A stretch of DNA of 46,270 nucleotides, taken from positions 1-46,270 of the forward strand of contig JAHCHY010000025.1 of assembly GCA_026129485.1 (NCBI GenBank), written 5' to 3'. Origin of the DNA: Cyclobacteriaceae bacterium. Lineage in GTDB: Bacteria; Bacteroidota; Bacteroidia; Cytophagales; Cyclobacteriaceae. This document shows, piece by piece, positions 25,114-32,150 of this stretch; positions within the stretch are counted from its first letter, which is position 1, and every line of letters begins with the position of its first letter. The translations under genes were made by a program, and so were the position numbers. A model generated the notes under the pieces. The model worked only from the letters and a program-made list of their open reading frames with translations. It was not told where the DNA came from and searched no databases.

Positions 25114-25907
25114 TGGAGAAGTTCGCTAAAAACAAATTGGTTTTAGAAACTCACTTGGAAGAATTGACACATATTTTAGTACAAAGTGAATTTATTCCCA
25201 AAGTGAAAGCAAGTCTTCCTGCATTCATAAATTGGGACATAATGGATGCCGAGCAAAAAAAAATTGCCAATTCTATCTTCAATAAATACCTCAATACCGA
25301 CAGAACACTTTATAACTCTTTATTTATTTCAGCAGTAGCAAGTTTTGAATCATTTTTAACTCAAACAATAGAATCAACAATTCAAATTCTAAACGAAAAC
25401 TTTAAACGGTTTGACTCTTACAATGACGTTTTTCTAAATAGACAAATAGAGTTTTCAGGAAAAATGCTTTCAAGTGTTTATTCACCGCCACACCATATGA
25501 ACATTGATTTCTACAAGCTTTGTAAAAATATTGGAACAATATCACCTGGCTCAACGACATTGACGTTAAATACAGAAATTGCAGGATACTTCAGAAATAT
25601 TTTAGAGCTTGACACGTTTTCAAAATTTTTTGACGACTTAGGCATCAAAATTAATCTCGAAGAAATTTCTAAAGTACAAAATGTTCAAGCTGTTTTTGAA
25701 ACGAGTGGCGTAAAAGAAACTCTTAAACGACTTGATGATTTTCTAAAAGAAACTATTAGATTTCGCAACAGAATAGCACATACAGGACAAAGCTCTTCTG
25801 ACATTACAAAAGAGACAATAGACAATCTAATTAAAAAAATAATCTGTATTGCAGACGCAATAAACTCAATTTTGACAAAAGGACTTAACAACCTGATAAA
25901 AAAATAA
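25113..25907 (+). CDS. HEPN-domain predicted ribonuclease (MAE_28990/MAE_18760-like)
   Basis: A 264-residue, mainly helical protein. Near the C-terminus it carries RNRIAH at residues 218-223, which is the HEPN catalytic motif RNxxxH, within ETIRFRNRIAHTGQSS. The N-terminal helix ISAVASFESFLTQTIE is like that of the RiboL-PSP/MAE_28990-type HEPN families. HEPN proteins with this motif are metal-independent RNases of toxin-antitoxin, abortive infection and CRISPR systems. It shares the AT-rich composition and overlapping start with the DUF262 gene. I infer that HEPN is the effector and DUF262 the sensor or regulator; the reverse is possible. The exact Pfam subfamily is from memory. Confidence 0.82.
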   Translation: MEKFAKNKLVLETHLEELTHILVQSEFIPKVKASLPAFINWDIMDAEQKKIANSIFNKYLNTDRTLYNSLFISAVASFESFLTQTIESTIQILNENFKRFDSYNDVFLNRQIEFSGKMLSSVYSPPHHMNIDFYKLCKNIGTISPGSTTLTLNTEIAGYFRNILELDTFSKFFDDLGIKINLEEISKVQNVQAVFETSGVKETLKRLDDFLKETIRFRNRIAHTGQSSSDITKETIDNLIKKIICIADAINSILTKGLNNLIKK

Positions 25908-25911
25908 AGCA

Positions 25912-25920
25912 GCCGCTAAC
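25912..25920. repeat. right 9-base inverted repeat of the DUF262-HEPN cassette
   Basis: GCCGCTAAC at 25912-25920, five bases after the HEPN stop, mirrors GTTAGCGGC at 23926-23934. Similarity outside the nine bases is not evident. Confidence 0.6.
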
Positions 25921-25976
25921 ATGAACTGTGCAAAAAACCGAACTTTTTAAGCCAAATTTTTGGGGTAGTTGTCCAA

Positions 25977-26041
25977 GTATAAAGTTTCATTTCTCTTTCC
26001 CAGCGGAGTGTCCCGTTTCGGGCACTCCGCGTATAAAGTTT
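25977..26041. repeat. hairpin between two GTATAAAGTTT direct repeats
   Basis: GTATAAAGTTT occurs at 25977-25987 and 26031-26041. Between them GCGGAGTG (26003-26010) pairs with CACTCCGC (26023-26030), extended inward by CCCG/CGGG across one bulged base. The unit lies in the 315-base gap between HEPN and the TolB-like gene, which otherwise holds only the RHS relic and repeat copy 1. Confidence 0.5.
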
Positions 26042-26052
26042 TACGACTTTGA

Positions 26053-26211
26053 AATCACGAAGCTTGCCACCACACCCCCGAATACCAATACAACCTGAAA
26101 GACCATTTGGGTAATGTGCGGTTAACCTTTACATCTTCCAATTACTGTCAGGTCTTCCGACCTGACAGTTCAATCTCAAGTGGTGTCAGGTGGGAACACC
26201 TGACATCATAA
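26053..26211 (+). pseudogene. relic of an RHS-repeat core protein
   Basis: The frame 26053-26211 has no start and reads ...TPEYQYNLKDHLGNVRL TFTSSNY... The segment YQYNLKDHLGNVRLTF is the conserved RHS/YD-repeat core motif that precedes the toxin tip in RHS proteins. The frame then runs into repeat copy 1 and stops at TAA (26209-26211). Neither the long YD-repeat part nor a toxin remains. This is a fragment left from a larger polymorphic-toxin or YD-repeat gene, probably broken by insertion of the repeat. Confidence 0.7.
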
Positions 26212-26217
26212 GAATAC
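26139..26217. repeat. 79-base double-hairpin repeat, copy 1
   Basis: Two hairpins in tandem: ACTGTCAGGTC (26144-26154) with GACCTGACAGT (26159-26169) around TTCC, and TGTCAGGTG (26184-26192) with CACCTGACA (26197-26205) around GGAA. The whole unit recurs at 29206-29284 in the same orientation with two differences (A/G at 26144 and 26214). Confidence 0.85.
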
Positions 26218-26222
26218 CTCAC

Positions 26223-27767
26223 CTACTTAACTACCTTCGTATTGCTGATAAAGGCAACCTTTTTACTGTCGGGCGACCAACTGGGCACATTGATGGTTCC
26301 CTGCCCACCGTATATGTAGGCGATTGTCTTTGGAATACCCCCTGATGCCGGCATGATCCTCAGATAGACGCGCTCATAGAAAGGATGGGAGACTGGATCA
26401 ATTTCTTTGGGATACGCCAGGTAAACAATCCATTTGCCATCGGGAGAAATATGGGGAAACCAGTCGTTATACGCATCGAAGGTAACCTGCTCCTGCCCGC
26501 TTCCGTCAGGCTTCATTCTCCATATCTGCATAGTGCCGGTTCGCACGGAATTAAAATAAATGTATTTACCGTCAGGGGTATATTCAGGGCCGTCATCCAG
26601 CGTAGGGTTGTTGGTAAGCGGACGTTCCTTCTTTGTATTCACGTCCACCTCCCATATATTCCACACGCCATTTCGCTGGCCTGTGAAAATCAATTTTGTT
26701 CCATCGGGCGACCAGCTATGAAGGAAAGAATGTCCGTTTTCGGGGTTGGTGATCTGCTTGGGATTGTCAGACCCTTCTATCGGCAGGGTGTATAACGTTG
26801 AGATTCTCTCCTCGCCCACATGATGACTAATGGCCATCATTTTCCCGTCAAATGAAATCACATGATCGTTGTTATTGCTTTTCGCAAATCCCGTATTCAA
26901 ATTTGATACTTTTCCATCACCAAGGCTGTACCGGTTCAGCAATCCTTCCTCGGCATAGATCAGGTATTTATTATCGGGCGTCCAGTTAGGCGCCTGGAGG
27001 GAGTTGGGGGCAGTATGTAAAATCTTTCGATGCCCTGTTTCAACATCCATCACCTCAAGGTGGCTGCCAATGTAATCCCGGTAAGGAACAAAATCTTTAT
27101 CAGCCGGAATAATGATCCTCACGTTACTGAAAATCGCCTGCTCAATAACATCTTCGCGGTGGGAGCAAACGAACAACCCGGCATATACCTCCTCATTCAA
27201 ATCCATCTGCTTAGATACCGACTTGTAATTTTCACCGAATACGGCTGCCGAGAATGTGAACGTATTTCCCTTACGGGAAAACTCAATCTCGGTGGGATGA
27301 AACACCGGCAGCTCTGTTTGCTCCGTCTGCGCACCGTCTTTGGAACGGTATTGCAGCGAAGTAAGGATGTCGCCATGCACACACGCATCAGCATAGCGGG
27401 AGTCGGTAGTAAGCTTATCCCGCGCAATGATCCCGATCTTCCTGTGTGCATCGGTTCCTTCCCCGATAAATTCAATCGTGGCCTGAATGATGAAATCTCC
27501 CTTTATCTTTTTCCAGAGGAAATGAAACTGATCCACGTTAGTCCACATATTTATGCCCGCGCCCGAAACGAGGTAGGTTTGATCGGCTTCATTGTAAACA
27601 GCCGCCCCTTTCAATTTGGGATTACCAACATCCTGGTGATGATCGAATACGCCAACCGGTTCCATCTTTTGAGCATAAGACAGCAAAATCGGGCAGAAAA
27701 ATAAAACGGATAAGAACGGCCAGCCGAAAGGCTTTATCCATACCCATACATTAAAAATCTTATTCAT
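26223..27767 (-). CDS. exported TolB-like beta-propeller protein
   Basis: A 514-residue exported protein with a signal peptide ending near SYAQ (residue 33). Residues 35-235 form a concanavalin/LamG-like domain of the DUF1349 kind (FLWKKIKGDFIIQATIEF, KIGIIARD, YAGLFVCSH). Residues 240-510 contain at least five PD40/TolB propeller blades with the recurring WSPDGTKLIFTG, YTPDGKYIYFNS, ISPDGKWIVYLA and WSPDSKKVAFIS. Such proteins are periplasmic and bind partners or sugars; no catalytic residues are evident. It follows the CE15-like esterase by 47 bases on the same strand, so they form a two-gene operon lying between the 79-base repeats. Confidence 0.87.
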   Translation of the reverse strand: MNKIFNVWVWIKPFGWPFLSVLFFCPILLSYAQKMEPVGVFDHHQDVGNPKLKGAAVYNEADQTYLVSGAGINMWTNVDQFHFLWKKIKGDFIIQATIEFIGEGTDAHRKIGIIARDKLTTDSRYADACVHGDILTSLQYRSKDGAQTEQTELPVFHPTEIEFSRKGNTFTFSAAVFGENYKSVSKQMDLNEEVYAGLFVCSHREDVIEQAIFSNVRIIIPADKDFVPYRDYIGSHLEVMDVETGHRKILHTAPNSLQAPNWTPDNKYLIYAEEGLLNRYSLGDGKVSNLNTGFAKSNNNDHVISFDGKMMAISHHVGEERISTLYTLPIEGSDNPKQITNPENGHSFLHSWSPDGTKLIFTGQRNGVWNIWEVDVNTKKERPLTNNPTLDDGPEYTPDGKYIYFNSVRTGTMQIWRMKPDGSGQEQVTFDAYNDWFPHISPDGKWIVYLAYPKEIDPVSHPFYERVYLRIMPASGGIPKTIAYIYGGQGTINVPSWSPDSKKVAFISNTKVVK

Positions 27768-27814
27768 GTAAAACAGCGTTTAGAGGGTTTACGAATATAT
27801 TAAAAATTGCATCC

Positions 27815-29185
27815 TCAATCATACCTGCAATCGCCCCAATACCTGCACGCCCAGGCAATCCATGTGCTCCAGTTCGGCCCGGTGCTGTGCCCGCCTGCAT
27901 GTTGCCGAAAGGCAATGTCGCCACTCACAAGGGGCGTGCCTATGATTGGAAATTCAGCAGCGCCCAAATCTTTTTTACCCAACAGCCTGTAAACAGGGCC
28001 GGCATGAACACCGGCTAAAAACATTCCCTTTGCATCCACCCACTGCCCTTCCACCTGTGGCGAACCCGAACTGATAAAGACCGGACGTGGCGCACATAAC
28101 GCTACTAACTCATGCGCGTCAACCGGAAGATCATCAGGGGTGAGTGTGCTGGCATACTTGATAAAGTTTCCGCAGAACCAATGATACTCTGCGCCCGATG
28201 CAAGGTTCTCCACCTGTTCGCCAAAAACCCTCCTGAGAATTTTAGTGCCGCCCGCGCCTGCCGAGCCGATGAAGCCTAATGAAAAACGGGGCTCATAAGC
28301 CATAGCAACAACAGCCGCTTTGCCATACCGCGAAAGCCCTTCAATAGCCAGCCGTTTGGCATCTGCATCTTTATCTGTTTCCAAGTAATCAATCGCACGG
28401 CTTGCTCCCCACGCCCATGCCCGCAGCGCTCCCCAGTCATCGGGCTTGCGCGGCTGCCCTTTGTTTACAAGGCCGATAATTCCGTGCCTCAGCCCCGCGC
28501 CATGATCGGCCTGAATGCTGGCAGGATTTAAAACAGCAAAACCCCAGCCTCTTGATAGTAACTGCTCTTTCCATCCCGGTTCATTTGGAGAACCGAGGCG
28601 ATTGCCTGTTTCGGCAGGTGGGTTTCCAAAAGGCCAGCGTATAAAGCCAAATTCCATCACAACAGGAACCGGTGCATTAGCGTTAGCAGGTGTGGTAAGT
28701 ACAAGCTCGATCTTCACTTCTATATCAGGGCAGGATGAATTATCCACTATTCCTGATAATGTTTTTTCCTTTACCGGATAACTTCCCACTGTTGTGTCCT
28801 TGACCGACACGACTTTCCACGTAACAGAGGGAATATTACCGGGAAGACGGCCATACACTTCACGGTCAAAGTCTTCAACGATCTCCGGCCTTCGTTTCTC
28901 CCACCAGTCCTTTGCTGTTTTTACCGGCTTGCCGTTTTTTAATACAAGCGGATCGGGCAGCGTATAGGTGTTTACTTTTTCTTCATGGCGGTTCGCGGCA
29001 TTTGGCGCCTGCGGATTGCCGGACGGCCCCGGCCTGTTGGGGGTTGTGATACCCAGTTGGCCCCTCATGTGCTCATGATCCTGCGCTGAAAGCCGCGCAA
29101 GGCTGTCGCGGGCTGCCGGGGAGAGTTGTGCCTGTACAGCAACACAAGTTGTCAATACTAATGACAGGAGAAGCGCTCTTTTCAT
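27815..29185 (-). CDS. CE15-like (glucuronoyl/acetylxylan) esterase
   Basis: A 456-residue exported alpha/beta hydrolase with signal peptide (LVLTTCVAVQAQ). The mature part begins with a low-complexity Pro/Asn stretch, then DWWEKRRPEIVEDFDREVYGRLP, typical of Bacteroidota CE15 and related esterases. The nucleophile elbow is EGLSRYGKAA with Ser285, corresponding to GCSRxGKGA in CE15 but with Leu for Cys. The catalytic His is probably in GGHSTGPNWSTW near the C-terminus, and DAHELVALCAPRPVF resembles the acid-bearing segment. Likely substrates are ester bonds in plant glucuronoxylan or lignin-carbohydrate links. Within an operon with the TolB-like gene. Confidence 0.82.
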   Translation of the reverse strand: MKRALLLSLVLTTCVAVQAQLSPAARDSLARLSAQDHEHMRGQLGITTPNRPGPSGNPQAPNAANRHEEKVNTYTLPDPLVLKNGKPVKTAKDWWEKRRPEIVEDFDREVYGRLPGNIPSVTWKVVSVKDTTVGSYPVKEKTLSGIVDNSSCPDIEVKIELVLTTPANANAPVPVVMEFGFIRWPFGNPPAETGNRLGSPNEPGWKEQLLSRGWGFAVLNPASIQADHGAGLRHGIIGLVNKGQPRKPDDWGALRAWAWGASRAIDYLETDKDADAKRLAIEGLSRYGKAAVVAMAYEPRFSLGFIGSAGAGGTKILRRVFGEQVENLASGAEYHWFCGNFIKYASTLTPDDLPVDAHELVALCAPRPVFISSGSPQVEGQWVDAKGMFLAGVHAGPVYRLLGKKDLGAAEFPIIGTPLVSGDIAFRQHAGGHSTGPNWSTWIAWACRYWGDCRYD

Positions 29186-29205
29186 GCTTATTTTTGTTTT
29201 TGTTT

Positions 29206-29284
29206 CAATTGCTGTCAGGTCTTCCGACCTGACAGTTCAATCTCAAGTGGTGTCAGGTGGGAACACCTGACATCATAAGAGTAC
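29206..29284. repeat. 79-base double-hairpin repeat, copy 2
   Basis: Direct copy of the unit at 26139-26217, with 77 of 79 bases alike by eye, and the same two hairpins. It starts 21 bases upstream of the CE15-like gene's start codon, so it also lies in that gene's promoter region. Confidence 0.85.
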
Positions 29285-29357
29285 GGTACGACCTGTTTTC
29301 TGGAGAGTATGTATGCCTTTAAACTCATTTGTTATGGAATTATTAACTTTAAAGGTG

Positions 29358-29754
29358 ATGAAATTAACAAAACTCATATCAGTTCTTGCTCTTATTGGTA
29401 CATTTATTAGTTGTTCCAGCGAGCTACGCGATTATAAAGCGCCAAAAATTGTTTCACCAGTAGATGGACATAATACGTATTATCCCGACCAGTTAGTATC
29501 CTTAAAATGGATCGTACCAGGAATGGGCAGTGGAAGGGCTAAATGCTTTTGGCTTATAAGCTATCAACAAATCGACCTTATACTCAACAGGTTGGTATTG
29601 AGCATGAAAATCAAAATGACACTAAATTTTGATTGTTACTTTGAAAAGTGACTTTTAGCTGTTCGAACATGGATATAATGAATTTATAAATTCAAAAAAA
29701 ACACCCTGGACAGGTAAACAGAAGCTGACATTGGTCAAAGCGAAACACTTTTAA
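29358..29754 (+). pseudogene. broken lipoprotein gene
   Basis: The ATG at 29358 starts a lipoprotein signal (KLISVLALIGTFISC) and a sensible mature start (APKIVSPVDGHNTYYPDQ, VSLKW). After about residue 55 the frame becomes implausible and ends at 29651. Plausible coding continues in other frames: AYKLSTNRPYTQQVGIEHEN beginning around 29544, and LFEHGYNEFINSKK then TPWTGKQKLTLVKAKHF from 29659 to a TAA at 29752-29754. The pattern suggests two or more frameshifts in an original gene of about 130 codons. If instead the frame is real, the product is a 97-residue lipoprotein. The family is not recognised. Confidence 0.5.
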
Positions 29755-29806
29755 AAAACGAGCTTAAATAAGCTGTTGCGAGTCATATCTTCGAAAAGAG
29801 TTTTAA

Positions 29807-30256
29807 ATGCCTGCTCCTTATCAAATAGTTAAGTACACCGATGCCCACCGGGAACAGCTACTGGATGTCTGGGAAAAATCCGTGCTGGCCACACACCATT
29901 TTCTGAAACCGGGAGACTTCACCGCGATTAAGGAAATAGTAAAGACCATTGATTTCCATGCCCTCGATGTATACTGTCTGGTGCAAGACAATACCGTATG
30001 TGGCTTTACAGGCGTAGCTGAACAGAAAGTAGAAATGCTGTTTTTGTCGCCCGGTTACTTTGGGAAGGGTTTGGGCAGAAAACTAATGAGCTTCGCCATA
30101 CAGGAATTAAAAGCCGACCGGGTGGATGTTAATGAACAGAACATAGACGCAGTGGCTTTTTATAAGAAGCTTGGCTTTAATATATACGAACGTACCGATA
30201 AAGACGATCAGGGTAATGATTACCCCCTGCTCAGGATGAGCCTTAACAAGGACTAA
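29807..30256 (+). CDS. GNAT family N-acetyltransferase, YjaB-like
   Basis: A 149-residue GNAT protein resembling Escherichia coli YjaB along its whole length: LDVWEKSVLATHHFL at the start, VEMLFLSPGYFGKGLGRKLM with the acetyl-CoA loop (G-x-G-x-G/A pattern GKGLGRKL), DVNEQNIDAVAFYKKLGF, and YPLLRMSL at the end. It should transfer acetyl from acetyl-CoA to an unidentified amine. It stands alone after the broken lipoprotein gene, at the right edge of the accessory segment. Confidence 0.88.
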   Translation: MPAPYQIVKYTDAHREQLLDVWEKSVLATHHFLKPGDFTAIKEIVKTIDFHALDVYCLVQDNTVCGFTGVAEQKVEMLFLSPGYFGKGLGRKLMSFAIQELKADRVDVNEQNIDAVAFYKKLGFNIYERTDKDDQGNDYPLLRMSLNKD

Positions 30257-30289
30257 CAACCCGGTTAGGGGTTCCTTTACCAAGACGTG

Positions 30290-30327
30290 CGGTTGCTTTC
30301 TGGCGCCAGTACCATAGCCCGCAACCG
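30290..30327. repeat. nested inverted repeats after the GNAT gene
   Basis: CGGTTGC at 30290-30296 pairs with GCAACCG at 30321-30327, enclosing the perfect palindrome CTGGCGCCAG at 30300-30309. It lies in the 250-base gap between the GNAT gene and the next ORF. There is no T tract. It may be a transcript-end structure or an operator. Confidence 0.4.
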
Positions 30328-30429
30328 ATTTAACTCATAACAATCAGCAGGTTAAAAAAAACAGGGCTGACCAGAGAATAAAAACACTTAATTAATTGTT
30401 GAACAAGCAACTAATTCAGGCGCTTGTCG

Positions 30430-30437
30430 TAAGTTTG
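30430..30437 (+). promoter_or_regulatory. Bacteroidota -7 promoter element
   Basis: TAAGTTTG at 30430-30437 fits TAnnTTTG exactly and lies 69 bases before the ATG at 30507. No good -33 TTTG is found at the usual distance. Confidence 0.4.
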
Positions 30438-30506
30438 CATAGAATTGCAACAGAACAGCGTAAGCATCCCGGTCGAACTAAACTCCGTTTCAGACCCAAC
30501 TTTCAA

Positions 30507-30929
30507 ATGAAATTTTCGCAGTATCCGAATTACCTGAAAGCAGCCATAAGCATGGTGTTGCTATGGGGATTTCTGCATGCTGCCCTACCGGCCGCCTTTG
30601 CCAATAGTTCCGATCCGAATTCGTCTGAAACTCAGGCCGCTGACCCCGGTTCTTTTAAAGATGCTTCTGCGGTAAGCGGTGAGGATTTAAAGGGTTCCCA
30701 CGTTCCTGCTCAAAACAAAAATGCGGAGCCGCAGACCGAAACAGAACCGAAGGCTGAAGAAGAAGACACAAACGAAAAGGATTCCGCTGATCTGCATGTT
30801 GGCTTGGTTTATCGCGCCAACCGTTCCTGGATCATAACATCTGCCTGTTCGGGCAATGTACTGGTTCGCATAGCCGGCACCACCCGATTGTACATCCTGT
30901 ACCATTCCTGGAAACATTTCCTGCTTTAA
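30507..30929 (+). CDS. small exported protein of unknown function, possibly truncated
   Basis: The frame opens at an upstream TTG (30396), but the ATG at 30507 gives a coherent signal peptide (ISMVLLWGFLHAALPAAFA) and fits the -7 element at 30430. The 140-residue product has a Ser/Asp/Glu-rich linker (TETEPKAEEEDTNEK) and then SADLHVGLVYRANRSW. DLHVGLVYP-type segments occur at the start of a larger Bacteroidota beta-repeat protein family, so this may be a truncated or frameshifted member; the last 40 residues look unconvincing. It lies 114 bases before the efflux operon and could share its transcript. Confidence 0.4.
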   Translation: MKFSQYPNYLKAAISMVLLWGFLHAALPAAFANSSDPNSSETQAADPGSFKDASAVSGEDLKGSHVPAQNKNAEPQTETEPKAEEEDTNEKDSADLHVGLVYRANRSWIITSACSGNVLVRIAGTTRLYILYHSWKHFLL

Positions 30930-31011
30930 CATTTTTGGCGCTGCGCTCCAAATTCCCGGAGCGTGTGCATTTCCCAAAGTATCCTTGCCGATAAAGGGTG
31001 CTGATTCTCCT

Positions 31012-31019
31012 ATACTTTT
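31012..31019 (+). promoter_or_regulatory. possible promoter of the efflux operon
   Basis: TACTTTTT near 31012-31019 matches TAnnTTTG at seven of eight places and lies about 25 bases before the adaptor ATG at 31044. The -33 element is not clear. Confidence 0.25.
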
Positions 31020-31043
31020 TAATGCAGATAGTTTCTGTCAAGA

Positions 31044-32129
31044 ATGAAAAACATAATCTTAATCGCTTGCTTAGCTTCGCTATTGTTAAGCGGATGCAGG
31101 CACCGTGAACATCACAACCAGGAAGCAGCTATTTTTACCGTAACCAGCCCGGTACAAAACGATACGGTTATTTATCAAACCTATGTATCGCAGATACGTT
31201 CCATCCGGCACATTGAGCTAAGGGCGCTGGAGAAAGGATACCTGCAGCACATTTTTGTGGATGAAGGCAAATCGGTAAAGAAAGGCCAGCTCTTATTCCA
31301 GATACTGCCCGTGGTGTACCAGGCCGAAGCGCAAAAGGCGCATGCCGAAGTAACCTTTGCCGAAATTGAATACCAGAATACGAAAGCGCTTGCCGACAGC
31401 AATATCGTTTCAAAAAACGAGCTGGCATTGGCAAAGGCCAAGCTGGAAAAAGCGCAAGCCGATTTTCAGCTTGCCAGAGCGCACTTAAGCTTTACTGAAA
31501 TCCGGGCTCCGTTTGATGGTATGGTGGGACGCTTTAACGATGTGCGTGAAGGCAGCCTGCTGGATGAAGGTGAGCTGCTCACCACCTTATCCGACAACAG
31601 TAAGATGTGGGTGTACTTTAACGTGCCCGAAGCCGAATACATTAACTATACCACGCAGCGAAGCAGTGAAGCACCGGCACGGGTTAAGCTCCAGATGGCC
31701 AACCACGAGCTGTTTGACCAGGAAGGTATAATTGAAACCATTGAAGCCGATTTCAACAACGAAACCGGGAACATTGCCTTCCGGGCAACTTTCGATAACC
31801 CTACCCGGATATTGCGCCACGGTGAAACCGGGAACATCTTTATGTTCACACCGGTTAAAAACGCCCTGCTCATTCCACAGGCAGCTACGTTTGAAGTGCT
31901 GGACAAAAAATATGTGTATGTAGTGGACGAAGAAAATATCGTACATGCAAAAGAAATCCGTGTTCAGCATGAGATGCCGCACATCTATAACGTATCGGCA
32001 GGGTTAAGTCCTTCCGATAAAATCCTGGCGGATGGTATAAGGAAAGTGAAGAATGGTGATAAGATCACAGTTGAGCAAAAACCATTCTATGCCATCCTGC
32101 GCGAGCTACAGAATTTAAGAGCCGAGTAG
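31044..32129 (+). CDS. RND efflux periplasmic adaptor (MexA/AcrA-like) lipoprotein
   Basis: A 361-residue membrane fusion protein linking an RND pump to its outer-membrane channel. Signal ACLASLLLSGC gives lipobox Cys18. The first lipoyl half-motif is LRALEKGYLQHIFVDEGKSV, a helical hairpin spans about 95-150 (QAEAQKAHAEVTFAE to LEKAQADFQLARA), and the second lipoyl half is IRAPFDGMVGRF. Beta-barrel and membrane-proximal domains follow (VYFNVPEAEY; ALLIPQAATFEV). It is first of three genes in the usual order adaptor-pump-channel; substrates cannot be predicted. Confidence 0.94.
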   Translation: MKNIILIACLASLLLSGCRHREHHNQEAAIFTVTSPVQNDTVIYQTYVSQIRSIRHIELRALEKGYLQHIFVDEGKSVKKGQLLFQILPVVYQAEAQKAHAEVTFAEIEYQNTKALADSNIVSKNELALAKAKLEKAQADFQLARAHLSFTEIRAPFDGMVGRFNDVREGSLLDEGELLTTLSDNSKMWVYFNVPEAEYINYTTQRSSEAPARVKLQMANHELFDQEGIIETIEADFNNETGNIAFRATFDNPTRILRHGETGNIFMFTPVKNALLIPQAATFEVLDKKYVYVVDEENIVHAKEIRVQHEMPHIYNVSAGLSPSDKILADGIRKVKNGDKITVEQKPFYAILRELQNLRAE

Positions 32130-32150
32130 AACCATAAACTCAAAATCGTT

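Noticed and set aside
26139-26217. CRISPR-like repeat unit
   Set aside because: Only two full copies 3 kb apart and no regular spacer array; hairpin-type interspersed repeat instead.
27030-27704. A 224-codon plus-strand frame opposite the TolB-like gene
   Set aside because: The minus-strand protein has signal peptide and propeller repeats; the plus-strand frame is a shadow.
30930-31043. CGCTCC/GGAGCG stem as terminator before the efflux operon
   Set aside because: Six-pair stem with an 8-base loop and no T tract.
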